Source: JBKPNJ01 sp963695705 (GTDB lineage: Bacteria; Actinomycetota; Actinomycetes; Propionibacteriales; Nocardioidaceae). Taken from it: a stretch of 64,000 nucleotides of DNA. Below, in pieces: positions 36,060 to 45,789 of this stretch. Under the pieces are notes generated by a model that worked only from the letters and a program-made list of their open reading frames with translations, ran no database searches and was not told the DNA's origin. A program made the position numbers and the translations under genes. The DNA is taken from NCBI GenBank assembly GCA_963695705.1, contig CAVOHB010000009.1, positions 1,178,001 to 1,242,000 of the forward strand, given 5' to 3'. How positions within the stretch are numbered: the first letter of the stretch is position 1; each line of letters opens with the position of its first letter.

Positions 36060-37964
36060 ATGACAGGACGACAGGTCGTGGGACGCGAGGAAGAACTCTC
36101 AGCGGTGCTGGTCGAATTCGCCCGTACCCTCTTGACCGACTTTCCGATCCAGTCGATCCTCGACCACCTCGTCGAGCGGATCGTCGACGTACTGCCCGTC
36201 AGCTCCGCCGGAGTGACGCTGATCGCGCCGGGGAAGCAGCCTCGGTACGTCGCCGCGTCCGACGAGGCCGCCCTTCGCTATGAGGTGCTGCAGACCGAGG
36301 TGGCCGAGGGGCCGTGCGTCGCGGCGTACGAGAGCGGCGAGTCGGTAGCAATCCCCGACCTGCGGCTCGACACCCGGTTTCCCACGTTCTCTCCCCGGGC
36401 GCTGTCGGCCGGCCTTGCCGCTGTCTTCACCTTCCCTCTCCGTCAGGAGGACCGGCAGCTCGGCGCGCTCGACCTCTATCGGGAGACCCCCGGTGCCCTC
36501 GACGCCCAGGACATGGAGGCCGCGCAGACGCTGGCCGACGTAGCGACCGCGTACCTGCTGAACGCCCAAGGAAGGGCCGAGGCCCGCGAGACGGCCGACA
36601 GCCTGCGGCACAGCGCGCTGCACGACCCACTCACGGGTCTGCCGAACCGTGCGCTGCTCCAGGAGCGTCTCGAGCACGCTGCACTCCGCGCACGTCGCTC
36701 GCACACCCAGGCCGCCGTGCTTTTCGCGGACCTCGACCGGTTCAAGGCGGTCAACGACACCTACGGCCATCAGGTTGGTGATGAGCTGCTGGTCGCGGTG
36801 GCACACCGGCTGCAGGGACTCCTACGCTCCGGCGACACCCTGGCTCGCGTCTCCGGCGATGAGTTCGTGATCCTCTGCGAGGACCTGCGGGATGCGGCGC
36901 ACGTGGAAGTGCTCGCGATGCGCATCCACGAGGCGTTCCAGATGCCGTTCCTCGTGTCAGGCAAGCAACTCGCCATCTCAGCCAGCATCGGCATCGCCTT
37001 CGCCGGCGACGCAGAGGACATCTCCCGCGAGTTGATCCGGGTCGCGGATGCTGCGATGTACGAAGCAAAGCGAGACGGTGGCGGGGGCCACCAGATCAGC
37101 GACTACCGAAGCGCGAGTGCAAACGGCTCACGCTTCCAGCTCCAGCGGGACCTGCAGGACGCGTTCGTCCGCGAGGAGCTCGAGGTGGTCTACCAGCCCA
37201 TCGTGCGTAGCCTCGACGGACTGGTCACGGGCGTGGAGGCCCTGCTGCGCTGGACACATCACGACCGCGGCCCGATGGCCCCGCAGACTCTGGTCGCGGT
37301 CGCGGAGCAGAGCGGGCTGATAGCCGAGATCGGAGCATGGGTGCTCGAGCGTGCCTGCCGCAACCGCCTCACCTGGCTCCAACAGGACCCCGGCGCGAAC
37401 ATCGACGTCGCCGTCAACGTCTCGGCGGGTCAGTTCATGGGTGCTGACTTCTCCGCCACCGCGTCGGCGGTCCTCGAAGCGACCGGCATGGACCCGGCGG
37501 CGCTGGTCCTGGAGATCACCGAGGGTGTGTTGATCGCGGACCGAGAGCGCGCCAAGAACGTGCTGGCATCGATCAAGTCACTCGGCGTGAAGCTGGCGCT
37601 GGACGATTTCGGCACCGGCTACTCGTCGCTGAGCCACCTGAGACAGTTCCCGGTGGACATGGTCAAGATCGACCGGGGTTTCATCACCGACATCGGCCAG
37701 GACCCTGCCAGCACGGCGATCATCTCCGCGGTGACCAACCTGGCCCACGAGCTCGGGCTCAGTGTTGTCGCGGAGGGCGTCGAGACGCGCCGCCAGCAGG
37801 ACGAGGTGGTGGCTGTGGGGTGCGAGGGCGCGCAAGGTTTCTTCTACTCCAAGCCGATCTCGGCTCAACGGATGACCGAGTGGTTCGGTAGCACGGCCGG
37901 CCGCTCGTTGCACCTCCCGATACCGCAGGGGGAGATGGCGTCGGCGTCTGCTCTCCAGGACTAG
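36060..37964 (+). CDS. GAF-GGDEF-EAL protein with altered cyclase signature
   Basis: A protein of 634 residues with no membrane segment. Residues about 5-165 are a GAF sensor domain, about 185-345 a GGDEF domain and about 365-620 an EAL domain. The cyclase signature reads RVSGDEF, with serine for the first glycine, and RSGD lies at the inhibitory site. SGDEF variants can still be active, so cyclase activity is open. The EAL part keeps GVEALLRW, NVSAGQF and LDDFGTGYSS. The start is uncertain: ATG 36060 has no clear ribosome-binding site and GTG 36078 or 36015 are possible. Confidence 0.88.
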   Translation: MTGRQVVGREEELSAVLVEFARTLLTDFPIQSILDHLVERIVDVLPVSSAGVTLIAPGKQPRYVAASDEAALRYEVLQTEVAEGPCVAAYESGESVAIPDLRLDTRFPTFSPRALSAGLAAVFTFPLRQEDRQLGALDLYRETPGALDAQDMEAAQTLADVATAYLLNAQGRAEARETADSLRHSALHDPLTGLPNRALLQERLEHAALRARRSHTQAAVLFADLDRFKAVNDTYGHQVGDELLVAVAHRLQGLLRSGDTLARVSGDEFVILCEDLRDAAHVEVLAMRIHEAFQMPFLVSGKQLAISASIGIAFAGDAEDISRELIRVADAAMYEAKRDGGGGHQISDYRSASANGSRFQLQRDLQDAFVREELEVVYQPIVRSLDGLVTGVEALLRWTHHDRGPMAPQTLVAVAEQSGLIAEIGAWVLERACRNRLTWLQQDPGANIDVAVNVSAGQFMGADFSATASAVLEATGMDPAALVLEITEGVLIADRERAKNVLASIKSLGVKLALDDFGTGYSSLSHLRQFPVDMVKIDRGFITDIGQDPASTAIISAVTNLAHELGLSVVAEGVETRRQQDEVVAVGCEGAQGFFYSKPISAQRMTEWFGSTAGRSLHLPIPQGEMASASALQD

Positions 37965-38016
37965 TCGGCGGTTCCGCGACGATTCGGTCGCTGTCGCCGT
38001 CGGCTACAGTCGGCTC

Positions 38017-38445
38017 GTGTCCTCAGATGCTCTGTTCGGACTGCTCACGTCCCACAACCTGGGCGCGCTGGCGACCATCCAGGCGGACGGCCGCCCGCAC
38101 CTGTCCAATGTCAGCTACACCTTCGACCCGAACACTCGGCTGATTCGCATCTCGGTCACCGACAGCCGCGTGAAGGTGCGCAATCTGCGACGCGACCCGC
38201 GCGCCAGCTTTCACGTCTCGTCGGGCAATGGTTGGTCCTATGTCGTCGCCGAGGGCGTTGGTGAGCTGTCACCGGTAGCTGCGGACCAGAACGACGCGAC
38301 GGTGGAAGAGCTGATCGAGGTCTTCCGCGCCATCCAGGGGGAGCACCCCGACTGGCAGGAGTACCGGGAGGCGATGGTCGCCGACAAGCGGATTGTGCTG
38401 CGAATACCGGTCGACCGGGTGTACGGAGCTGCGGCATCCGGTTAG
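38017..38445 (+). CDS. PPOX-class F420- or flavin-dependent oxidoreductase
   Basis: A protein of 142 residues with the split-barrel fold of the pyridoxamine-5'-phosphate-oxidase superfamily. Landmarks are LGALATIQADGRPHLSNVSY, RNLRRDPRASFHV and the C-terminal KRIVLRIPVDRVYG. Actinobacterial members commonly bind F420 and reduce small molecules, but FMN or heme binding also occurs in the superfamily. GTG start. The stop overlaps the convergent YjbR-like gene by four bases. Confidence 0.85.
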   Translation: MSSDALFGLLTSHNLGALATIQADGRPHLSNVSYTFDPNTRLIRISVTDSRVKVRNLRRDPRASFHVSSGNGWSYVVAEGVGELSPVAADQNDATVEELIEVFRAIQGEHPDWQEYREAMVADKRIVLRIPVDRVYGAAASG

Positions 38446-38735
38446 CGACGGCCGTCGCGGCCGGCGTCGAACCTCACGACCGTACGTTTGAGAGCCCGGC
38501 ACCACCAGGCGTCGGTGAGCAGCTCGTCGAGCTCGTCGCAGTCGATTGCGTTCATCCGACCGAGGACGCCGGCGTGGCCGGCGTAGTGGGAGGTGTTGAA
38601 GTACTTTTCCGGCGCCGAGCCGATCAGCGCGGCCTTCTCCGCCTCGTCGGCGCACCAGACGACGAGCACGTCGCCCTCTTCGCGGATCCTCGCGAACAGC
38701 TTGTCCGCGACGGGCGACAGGCCACCGCGGGCCAT
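38442..38735 (-). CDS. MmcQ/YjbR family protein, N-terminally short
   Basis: A protein of 97 residues with the MmcQ/YjbR core: DKLFARIREEGDVLVV, EYFNTSHYAGHAGVLGRMNAI-type sequence near 50-70 and the C-terminal ELLTDAWWCRALKR. Typical members have about 115-120 residues, with 25-30 further residues before the KLFARI strand. These are missing here and upstream DNA in the same frame does not resemble them. The gene may be a truncated remnant, or start at 38801 with a divergent N-terminus. The family has a DNA-binding-like fold and no firm function. Confidence 0.6.
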   Translation of the reverse strand: MARGGLSPVADKLFARIREEGDVLVVWCADEAEKAALIGSAPEKYFNTSHYAGHAGVLGRMNAIDCDELDELLTDAWWCRALKRTVVRFDAGRDGRR

Positions 38736-38795
38736 GGCGGACCTAGGGTCCCTCGGTAGCGGAGGTGCCGGATCCCGGGTGTCGCCGCGGCATGC

Positions 38796-39590
38796 TTGCA
38801 TTTCCTGGTGGGCACGACAGGCACGGGCCTCGACTCTGCTGACCTGGGCCCCGCCCGGGCCCGCCGGTGGTGGATTCGCGGGCGGCGCATCGGATCGATC
38901 GAACGCGCGGCCGCGTTCATCGACGACGTCGGCTTCGCCCTGCTCTTCACAACGCCGAAGATGATGGCGCCCACCCTGTGGGAGGCCGTAGCCGGTGAGG
39001 ACGCCGAGCCGTTCGCCGCCGGGATGGGGGCCAGCGAGCAGAAGGTCTGGACCTGGAAGGACGAGCTGCCCCGCCGACGGCTCGCCTGGTACGGCACGTT
39101 CCTGGCAGGACGCGGCTCGCTGCTCTCACCGACGCTGCTGAACGGGCTCTACAGCGGAGCCGGAGACGTCGACGACCACGAGTCCTTCGAGCTCTCGTCG
39201 ACCGCACACGAGATCGCGCGGGCACTGTCCGGAGGCCCGGTGCCGAGCGCCGAGCTTCGCCGCCTGATCGGCGACCGATACCGCTACCAGCGCGGAATCG
39301 CCGAGCTGCAACGCCGGCTGCTCGTCACCAATGCGGGGGTTCAGCAGAACCAGACCGGCTGGCCCTCGGTGCTGCTGGAGCTCACCTGTGAGCGGTTCGA
39401 CGTCGGCTCCGGTGCCGACGACACGTACTCGGCACGGCGCTACCTCGACACGATGCTGGTGGCCGCGCCGACCGATCTTTCACGGGCGTTCCGGTGGCCG
39501 GCCGCCCGCGCACGTGCCTGCCTCGACGAGCTGGAGTCTGCCGGGGAGGCCACCCGGGACGGCGGCCGCTATCGCGTTCGGCCCGGCTGA
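38796..39590 (+). CDS. AlkZ/YcaQ-related winged-helix protein
   Basis: A protein of about 260 residues. IGSIERAAAFIDDVGFALLF, LWEAVAGEDAEPFAAGMGAS and WTWKDELPRRRLAWYGTFLA match a group annotated as AlkZ-related, distant relatives of the crosslink DNA glycosylase YcaQ. Repeated winged-helix elements are likely; the QxQ catalytic motif of YcaQ is not obvious. The start is unclear: TTG 38796 and GTG 38808 are possible, neither with a good ribosome-binding site. Its 5' end abuts that of the shortened YjbR-like gene. Confidence 0.6.
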   Translation: MHFLVGTTGTGLDSADLGPARARRWWIRGRRIGSIERAAAFIDDVGFALLFTTPKMMAPTLWEAVAGEDAEPFAAGMGASEQKVWTWKDELPRRRLAWYGTFLAGRGSLLSPTLLNGLYSGAGDVDDHESFELSSTAHEIARALSGGPVPSAELRRLIGDRYRYQRGIAELQRRLLVTNAGVQQNQTGWPSVLLELTCERFDVGSGADDTYSARRYLDTMLVAAPTDLSRAFRWPAARARACLDELESAGEATRDGGRYRVRPG

Positions 39591-39750
39591 GCCCAACCAG
39601 GTTGCACCTTCGTTCTGTCTGTCGGCGGTCCCCGTCGCGACAGGCCGATGTGACATTCGCCCGCGTTCAGCCGGATTCTGTGACTATGCGTAATCAATTG
39701 ACTACGATTCGCTAGACTCATGGGTTGACGAGGGAGCGGAGACCCACTTC

Positions 39751-40230
39751 ATGACCGAGCCCGGATATCCGGACGAGGGCGCGGCGCAGGCCCGAGACGA
39801 CGCCGCGGACCGACGGGACGCGGACGCCGATCGACGCGACCGGGCAGCCGACGCCCGCGATGCGGCCGCCGACAGCGACGTGATGGAGCAAGAGGCCCTG
39901 GTGGCAGCCGCCGAAGCGCGCGACCAGCACGCACAGGTGGCCGACGCCGCTGCGGCCCGCCGCGACATGGCCGGCAACCTCAGGGACATGATCACCGAGA
40001 ACTACGACGAGGACGCTCACCAGGACCGGGAGTCGTCCAGGCAGGACCGTCGGTACTCGAAGGATGACCGGGAACGATCCGCCGCCGGTCGGACCGATGC
40101 CATCGACGCGATCAAGAGCGCGGCCGACCTCCGGCAGGCAGCCGCGAACGACCGCCTCGCCGCCGCGGTCGATCGCATGGACGCGGCGAACGACCGGGTC
40201 GAGCAGGCCGACGAGCGGGCGCGCGGCTGA
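39751..40230 (+). CDS. Arg/Asp/Ala-rich helical repeat protein
   Basis: A protein of 159 residues made almost entirely of Ala, Asp, Arg, Gln and Glu, with repeated RDxAADxRDADADRRD-type units at the start. The pattern predicts one long charged helix or coiled coil. Similar RD-rich segments occur as linkers in actinobacterial diguanylate cyclases, and two GGDEF-EAL genes lie upstream, but here no catalytic domain follows. There is no membrane segment. GGAG precedes the ATG by nine bases. Function unknown. Confidence 0.7.
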   Translation: MTEPGYPDEGAAQARDDAADRRDADADRRDRAADARDAAADSDVMEQEALVAAAEARDQHAQVADAAAARRDMAGNLRDMITENYDEDAHQDRESSRQDRRYSKDDRERSAAGRTDAIDAIKSAADLRQAAANDRLAAAVDRMDAANDRVEQADERARG

Positions 40231-40426
40231 GGAGACCAAGCGGAGACCCTGAGGAGACACAGACACGGCGTGACGCCGACACGCAGGCGGGCCGGGGCGG
40301 TCGCCGGGGGCCGTCGGCGACCCGGTGCGTGTTCCCGACGCCGAGGTGAGCGGGCGCTGGCGGTGACCCTGGCACTGATTGTGCGAATTGGTGTATTAGC
40401 GACCGTTCTCGTGAAAGGCTCACGTC

Positions 40427-40630
40427 ATGGGATTCAAGGTGCACCACGCGTGGGGCTCCGACATGTTCGAGGACGAAGTGAGCTACAGCTTCAACGAAGC
40501 CGATCTCCTGGTCATCCATCTCGGTCGTGACGGCGCGCGGCTGACCTATTCACCGCATGCCTGGACCGTGGTCGAGGAGCCCGATCAGCACGGCAAGTTC
40601 CTGCAGCGGGACCGTTTCGCGCGGAAATGA
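40427..40630 (+). CDS. Small soluble protein of unknown function
   Basis: A 67-residue reading frame with a GAAAGG ribosome-binding site eight bases before ATG. The sequence has a mixed alpha/beta character (HHAWGSDMFEDEVSYSF, LLVIHLGRDGARLTYSP) and no cysteines. It is the last host gene before the tRNA-derived repeat at 40709. I do not recognise it. Confidence 0.5.
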   Translation: MGFKVHHAWGSDMFEDEVSYSFNEADLLVIHLGRDGARLTYSPHAWTVVEEPDQHGKFLQRDRFARK

Positions 40631-40708
40631 AATACATCGGGGTGCAGTGGTCGCCGTTGACTTCGACGTTTGCGGCGAGCGAGACCCTAGTGGGGCAGAC
40701 CGTAGCGT

Positions 40709-40755
40709 AGTGGGGCGGGCGGGACTCGAACCCGCGACCCATGGATTATGAGTCC
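40709..40755. repeat. Left attachment-site repeat: tRNA-Met 3' fragment
   Basis: Identical over 47 bp to 52293-52339. In tRNA terms it spans two bases beyond the discriminator, the 3' acceptor strand, the T arm, the variable loop and the anticodon stem-loop (minus strand). Similarity ends sharply at 40756, where the 5' half of the tRNA should start. It should not be annotated as a tRNA gene. Confidence 0.92.
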
Positions 40756-40857
40756 GCTTCAGATACTTCTGCGACCAGGGCGTCAATGCTCCAAGTCGGG
40801 GCTGACCAGGCCATTTACCGTTTGTTGCTGGTGGATACAGCTTGTTGTCCGTGGTCG

Positions 40858-40879
40858 TCTTGCGGACTTTCTGCGGACT
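40858..40879. repeat. Left arm-site-like repeat pair
   Basis: TGCGGACT occurs at 40861-40868 and 40872-40879, 11 bp apart, preceded by TCT. The same arrangement, 19 of 22 bases identical, occurs at 52212-52233 near the other end of the element. Spacing of about one helical turn suits cooperative protein binding, as for arm-type sites of tyrosine recombinases. Confidence 0.6.
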
Positions 40880-41040
40880 GGACGGCGGACCGCTCGTTAC
40901 TTGCTCAGACGCAGGGTCCGCAGCGGGAGCAGGCGATGCCGTGTGGCGCGACTGGGGTTGATGAGATCCGATATCCCTGCCGCAGAGACCGCACTAACCG
41001 CATATCGGGAATGAGCACACGTGATGTCTCGTCGGAGTTA

Positions 41041-41266
41041 CTTCCAAGCCACTCGTGCACGCCGGCGTGGTTCCTGCGGGGTGTCGTGGTCGCAGAGTAT
41101 GAGCGCGCCGTGCTCGTCGAGCGGATGGTCGACAAGCCATTCCAAAGGGCATCTGCTCGGGATCCTCGTCAGCGAGCAGCGTCGCATCACGTCCGGCGAT
41201 GCGGGCGATCTCCACGACCGCACGGCCGATCGGATTGTCGGGTGACGACCACGATGCGGCCATGCT
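41041..41266 (-). pseudogene. Degenerate XdhC/CoxI-like fragment
   Basis: In one minus-strand frame DNPIGRAVVEIARIAGRDAT then LLADEDPEQ, and in a second frame PLEWLVDHPLDEHGALILCD then HDTP, together resemble the nucleotide-binding Rossmann region of XdhC-type proteins, which insert the cofactor in molybdenum hydroxylases. The two pieces are joined by a frameshift and neither end continues as a full gene. The match is by eye. Confidence 0.4.
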
Positions 41267-41343
41267 CGGGCATGTCGTCGGACCAGGCTTGCTCGCGTCC
41301 CTGTGGGGCTCGGCGATCGAGAGCGTCGGTCGCGCCGACGGCC

Positions 41344-44300
41344 CTACGACGGAATGGAGCGGCGGCGCGTGTCGGTCTGGGTGAGGAGGGGGGCGGCCCC
41401 TAGCTCGACCAGGATGCCGCGGGCCTCGTCGAGCGGCTCGTCGGCCGGTTGGTGCAAGACGTATCGGCATCGAGCCATTCCGAGCAGGGCGTGTGCCTGC
41501 TCGAGGGGATATCCGTAGCTCGTCCAGCCGGCCGTGGCCGCGGCGTGTAGGTCGAGCGCAGCCTCGTGGTCGCCGTGGGATTCAGCCAGGAGAGCTCGAG
41601 CGGTGAGGACGTTGTTGTCGTAGAACAGCATGCCGGCGGGCGAGTGGCCGATGATCCGCCGAATCACATCGCCGCGACCGGCGGGAATGAGCGCGCGGGC
41701 CAGTCGGGTGAGGTACTGGGTGAAGGCGGCGTCGGCGTCGGGGTCCTGCAGGGCGCCGAGCAGCTCGGCGGTAAGGGCTTGGGCGGTTTCGTCGTCGTCC
41801 CTGATGTGGGCGCAGTCGATGGCAACCAGCAGCAGATCTATCAGCGCGGTCGGTTCGGCGCCGCGGGCGACGGGTAGGGCTGCGGCGATCAGCGCTTCGG
41901 CGCGGTCGAGGTCCCCGCGGATGGACAGTACCCACGCCCAGCACGTCTGGAGGAGCGAGGCCTCTCGGGGGCTGTCGATGTCAGCCAGCGTGTCCGCGGC
42001 GCGCTCGCAGACGTCGATGGCCGATATCATGCGGCCCGTGACCGCAAGTGCCTCGGCGAGGTTGGCCGAACCGAGCAGGTAGTCGCGTCTCCTACCGCGC
42101 TCGGCGGAGATAACAACAGCCTGCTCGAGGTACGGAACCGCCGCCGCGGCAGACACCGCCATCCACTTCAGATAGCCGATCTCACCGTTGGCCTGGAGTA
42201 AACCACCGGTGAGGTCGTGCGTCTGGGCAAGCTCGAGCCCCTGCAACAGGTCGGACTCCCCCGAGGGGTCGCCTGACCAAACCCGGGCGCTCCCTCTGAG
42301 TCCGAGTGCCGCCGCGACCCATCGGGTCTGGGCGTCCTCGAGCCGTCCGGCCAGCTCTAACGCCTGCTCCGCCCGGCTGACTACCTGGTCGTAACGCCCT
42401 TGCGTCATGAGTCGGTGCGCGTAGACGACGTACGCCTCGAGGAGCTCCGGGCCGGGCGGATGCCGTTCCAGCACCGTCACAGCCCGCTCGAGGATGTCGG
42501 TGCCGGCTTCGAACTGGGCCAAGGTCTCGAGGACGGAGACGCGGTTGACGTCGGCGAGAGCACCGACCACGGGGTCATTGCAGGCCCGGGCCTCCTCGCG
42601 GGCCTGCTGGTAGACCCCCTCGGCGTCAGTGGCGCGGCCCGCGCCGAGGACTATCTCGCCGAGGAGCATGAGCAGGCGCGGACGGTCCGGATGCCCGGTC
42701 GGGGTCAGGCGCAGGGCCGTTCGGGTGTGGCTCTCCGCTGTCACCAGGTCCAGTGACTGAGCCTGTCTGGCGGCTCGGCCATGCCAGCGCGACGCGAGGA
42801 TGCGCCAGCTCCGCCACTTGCGACGGGTCGCCAGCGGCTGCCTGGGTCAGCGTGTGGGCTTCGGTGTAGTGGTGAGCGATCACCGCGGCCTGTCCCCCCG
42901 TCGCGCCAGCCTCTCCGGATGACGTCGGCGCCGCGTGCCAGTCACCGGCATGCTGATGGCGAGCGGCCCGAGCGGCGCGGGGAAGCTGATGGTAGGCGAC
43001 GTCCGCGATCAGGGCATGGTTGAACGTGTACTCCGATTCGCCGCCGATGCTGCTCGAGCGCGACGGTCGAAGATAGTCACCCCGCACCAGCTCATGCAGC
43101 CGCGATTTAACCTCGTTCGGGTCCGAACCGGTCAGAGCGGCGACGGCGCCCGCCCAGAAGGTGTGGCCGACCACTGCGGCGGCCTGCAGCAGCTGCTTGG
43201 AGCTTGCCGGCAGAGTGTCCAGCCGGGCGGCGATGACTGCCTGCACCGATCCCGGCAGGAGGTTCAACAGATCTTCGACGCCAGCCGGATCGGGCTCTGA
43301 GATCACACCGGACCGCTCGGTGACCATGTTGAGGTACTCGCGTGTGTACAGCGGGTTACCACCCGCCCGGGTGAGCAGCGCGGCGTGCAGGTCGGCCGGC
43401 AGCACAGCGGTCCCGAGCAGGCTGGTCACCAGCTGCGCCGTCTCGATGTCAGACAGCGGAACCAGGGTCAGCGTGCTGCTGTTGCGGTGGCCCGCCCCCC
43501 AGTCGGGTGTACTCGTGAACAGCTCCGGGCGGGTGGTCGCGATGATCACCAACGGCACGCCCACCATCCAGTCCAGCAGGTGGGTGAGAAACTCCAACAT
43601 CGCCGGGTCGGCCCAATGCAGATCCTCGATCACGAGGACCAACGGGCTGGTCGCCGCGAGGGCCTCGAAGAACCTACGCCACGCGGTGAACAGCTCCTCT
43701 TTCGGCGACTCGGGCGCCGTCAGGCCGACGAGTGGTGCCAGTCGGGCGACCAGCCAGGACTCCTGCGTTGCCAGATCGGTGCCGACCACCAACGCGTGCA
43801 CCGTGTCCGAGAGCTTGGCCGTCGCCGTGGAAGGGCCGTCGGTGTCCAGGATCGCGGTCTGGGCCTTGACGATCTGCGCCAGCGCGGCGTGCGTGACCGC
43901 GTCCCCGTAGGACGGACAGCGGCCCTGGCGCCAGGTCACCAGCTCGTCGCGGGCGTCGACCCAATCGGAGAACGCCTGGACGAGCCGGGACTTCCCCAGA
44001 CCGGGTTCGGCGACAACCGTCACCAGCTGCACGGAATTCTCACGTACGGCGCGGGTGTAGGCGCGCTGCAGGGCGCTCAACTCGTCGGCACGGCCGATCA
44101 TCGGCCGGCTGGTGTCGGTCAACGCCTCCCCGGCCGAGCCACGGGCCCGCATCGCCACCCAGACCGGCAAGGGGTCAGCCTTCCCCTTGACGTTCACCGG
44201 TTCCATCGGCTGGTACTCGATCGACGCCCTCGTCGCATCTCGGGTCGCCTGCCCCACCAGCACCGCCCCGACCGGCGCGGCGGTCTGCAGCCGGGCGGCG

Positions 44301-44788
44301 GTGTTCACCACATCGCCGGCCAGCATCCCTTCACCGCGCTCCGGGCGGGCACCCGTCGAGACCACGGCCTCGCCGGTCGCCACCCCGACCCGGACGGAAA
44401 GACCCAGACCCTGCTCGGCATTGAGCTCAGCAACGGCGGCCAGCAGGGCCAGTCCGGCACGAACCGCCCGCTCCGGATCATCCTCATGCACGAGAGGAGC
44501 CCCGAACGCCGCCATCACTGCGTCGCCGATGAACTTCTCCACCGTCCCGCCGAACCGCTCGATCTCCACCCTGGCGCGGGTGTGGTACGGCGACAACCGC
44601 GCCTGAACCTCCTCCGGATCCGCACCATCAGACGCCGCGGTGAAACCCACCAGGTCGCAGAACAACACCGACACCGTCTTGCGCTCACGTCCGCCGGTGG
44701 CCACCGGAGCCACCAGACGGGCACCGCACTCGCCACAGAACTTCAGACCCGCGGCGTTCTCGAATCCACACGACGCACAAACCGCCAT
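41344..44788 (-). pseudogene. Adenylate cyclase-type/AAA ATPase/TPR regulator with one frameshift
   Basis: The N-terminal part (44788 down to about 42800) has a zinc ribbon (CASCGFENAAGLKFCGECGA), a class III cyclase domain with both metal aspartates (FCDLVGFT, FIGDAVMAAFG), and an AAA-type ATPase (Walker A AEPGLGKSR, Walker B LVIEDLHWAD). The frame then breaks between about 42830 and 42770, and a second frame continues with TPR-like helical repeats from ASRWHGRAARQAQSLDLV to 41344. Corrected, the protein would be about 1,148 residues, the usual size of this family. Without correction the ATPase lacks its TPR part. Could be a sequence error. Confidence 0.8.
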
Positions 44789-45114
44789 GTGCCACACCCT
44801 AGAGCGACACCACGCCCCCGGGAGGCCCTTCGCCAGAAGCCGGCGTCGGTTCCCCGAGAGCGCCGGGGCGTCTCGTGTCAGAGCCCTTCAAGCAGCGAGA
44901 GTGAGTTGCGTTCTGCCAATCTCCGGTACCGCATCGAGAGGTGGGCGTGCCAGGGGTCGTCGTGGACAGGGCACCAAGCCCACCGTGTTCATTGTTAGCG
45001 TTTGTCACCGTTTTCGCCGTAGACACGGGGCTTTGCCGAGAGCAGTATTCGTAATAATGGACGCCTGTTGTGGCGGGCAGTTCCGCGCGGAGGCTGGGCG
45101 TCGAAGGAGGAACG
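44789..45114. other. Intergenic stretch between divergent genes
   Basis: No supportable gene. The part from about 44980 to 45060 is noticeably more AT-rich than the surroundings and lies upstream of the secreted-protein gene, so promoters for both divergent genes may be here; no convincing -35/-10 pair was found. Confidence 0.4.
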
Positions 45115-45789
45115 ATGCCGAATCTTCGTAGGACTCTGGCGGGTACCGTGGCGGCCGTTGTGCTTGGGGTGCTGCTCGTAGCAGTGCCGTCACCGTCATA
45201 TGCGAATGCGAGAGCAGAGGTGTACGGCCCCCTCTCGTATCCGTTCGGCGTGAGTTACGAGCGGTGGCTGACTCGGTGGATGACGTGGTTGCAGGAGATC
45301 CGAAACCCGAGGAACCCGGTGTCCAACCCCGAGAGCAGCCGCAACTGTGAGGTTCGCCGGCTGGTGGTGTTCATGGGCCCGTTCGGCACTGGCGACCGGG
45401 TTTGCAATGTCCCGCAAGGAAAAGTCATTGCGTTGACCCCCCCAGTGGTCTCCGAGTGCTCAACAGCGGAGGGCAACGGAAGCACCTACCCGAAGCTGCG
45501 CCGATGCGCAGTCAAAGGGTGGAAGAACGCATACGCCCATGCCCCGGTGAGTATCCGTATTGACGGCGAGCGGCTTCAGCACCCGCATGCCTGGACCTTC
45601 ACCTCCAAAGGCGCGGTGGTGGACTTACCGAAAAACAACATCTGGGGCGTAAAAGGGGGCCCAACCAAGTCGGTGACTCGGGACATCCTTTTCCTCATCA
45701 AACCCCAAGACCTCGGCCGGCACGTCATCGCTGGTCCAGTCATCGCTGGTCAAGGCCGTGAACGCTGGCGTTTCAAAGTCACGCACTAA
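45115..45789 (+). CDS. Secreted protein of unknown function
   Basis: A protein of 224 residues with a signal peptide (residues 1-31, cleavage near PSYANA). The mature part begins GPLSYPFGVSYERWLTRWMT and includes NCEVRRLVVFMGPFGTGDRVC and NVPQGKVIALTPPVV. This is the layout of a little-studied group of secreted bacterial proteins with a YxxWxxRWxxW-type motif. The base composition is lower in GC than the flanking host genes, with AAAAACAAC and AAAAGGGGG runs. GGAGG precedes the ATG by four bases. Function unknown. Confidence 0.7.
   Translation: MPNLRRTLAGTVAAVVLGVLLVAVPSPSYANARAEVYGPLSYPFGVSYERWLTRWMTWLQEIRNPRNPVSNPESSRNCEVRRLVVFMGPFGTGDRVCNVPQGKVIALTPPVVSECSTAEGNGSTYPKLRRCAVKGWKNAYAHAPVSIRIDGERLQHPHAWTFTSKGAVVDLPKNNIWGVKGGPTKSVTRDILFLIKPQDLGRHVIAGPVIAGQGRERWRFKVTH

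Larger units (their letters stand above)
40756..41343. other. Left end of the element, no intact gene
   Basis: Apart from the paired repeats at 40858-40879 and a degenerate XdhC-like stretch at 41041-41266, I see no gene. All reading frames through here have atypical composition for this genome. Confidence 0.5.

Noticed and set aside
40711..40755. Apparent tRNA-Met gene at the left end of the element
   Set aside because: Only the 3' part is present; the D arm and 5' acceptor strand are missing, so it is an attachment-site fragment.
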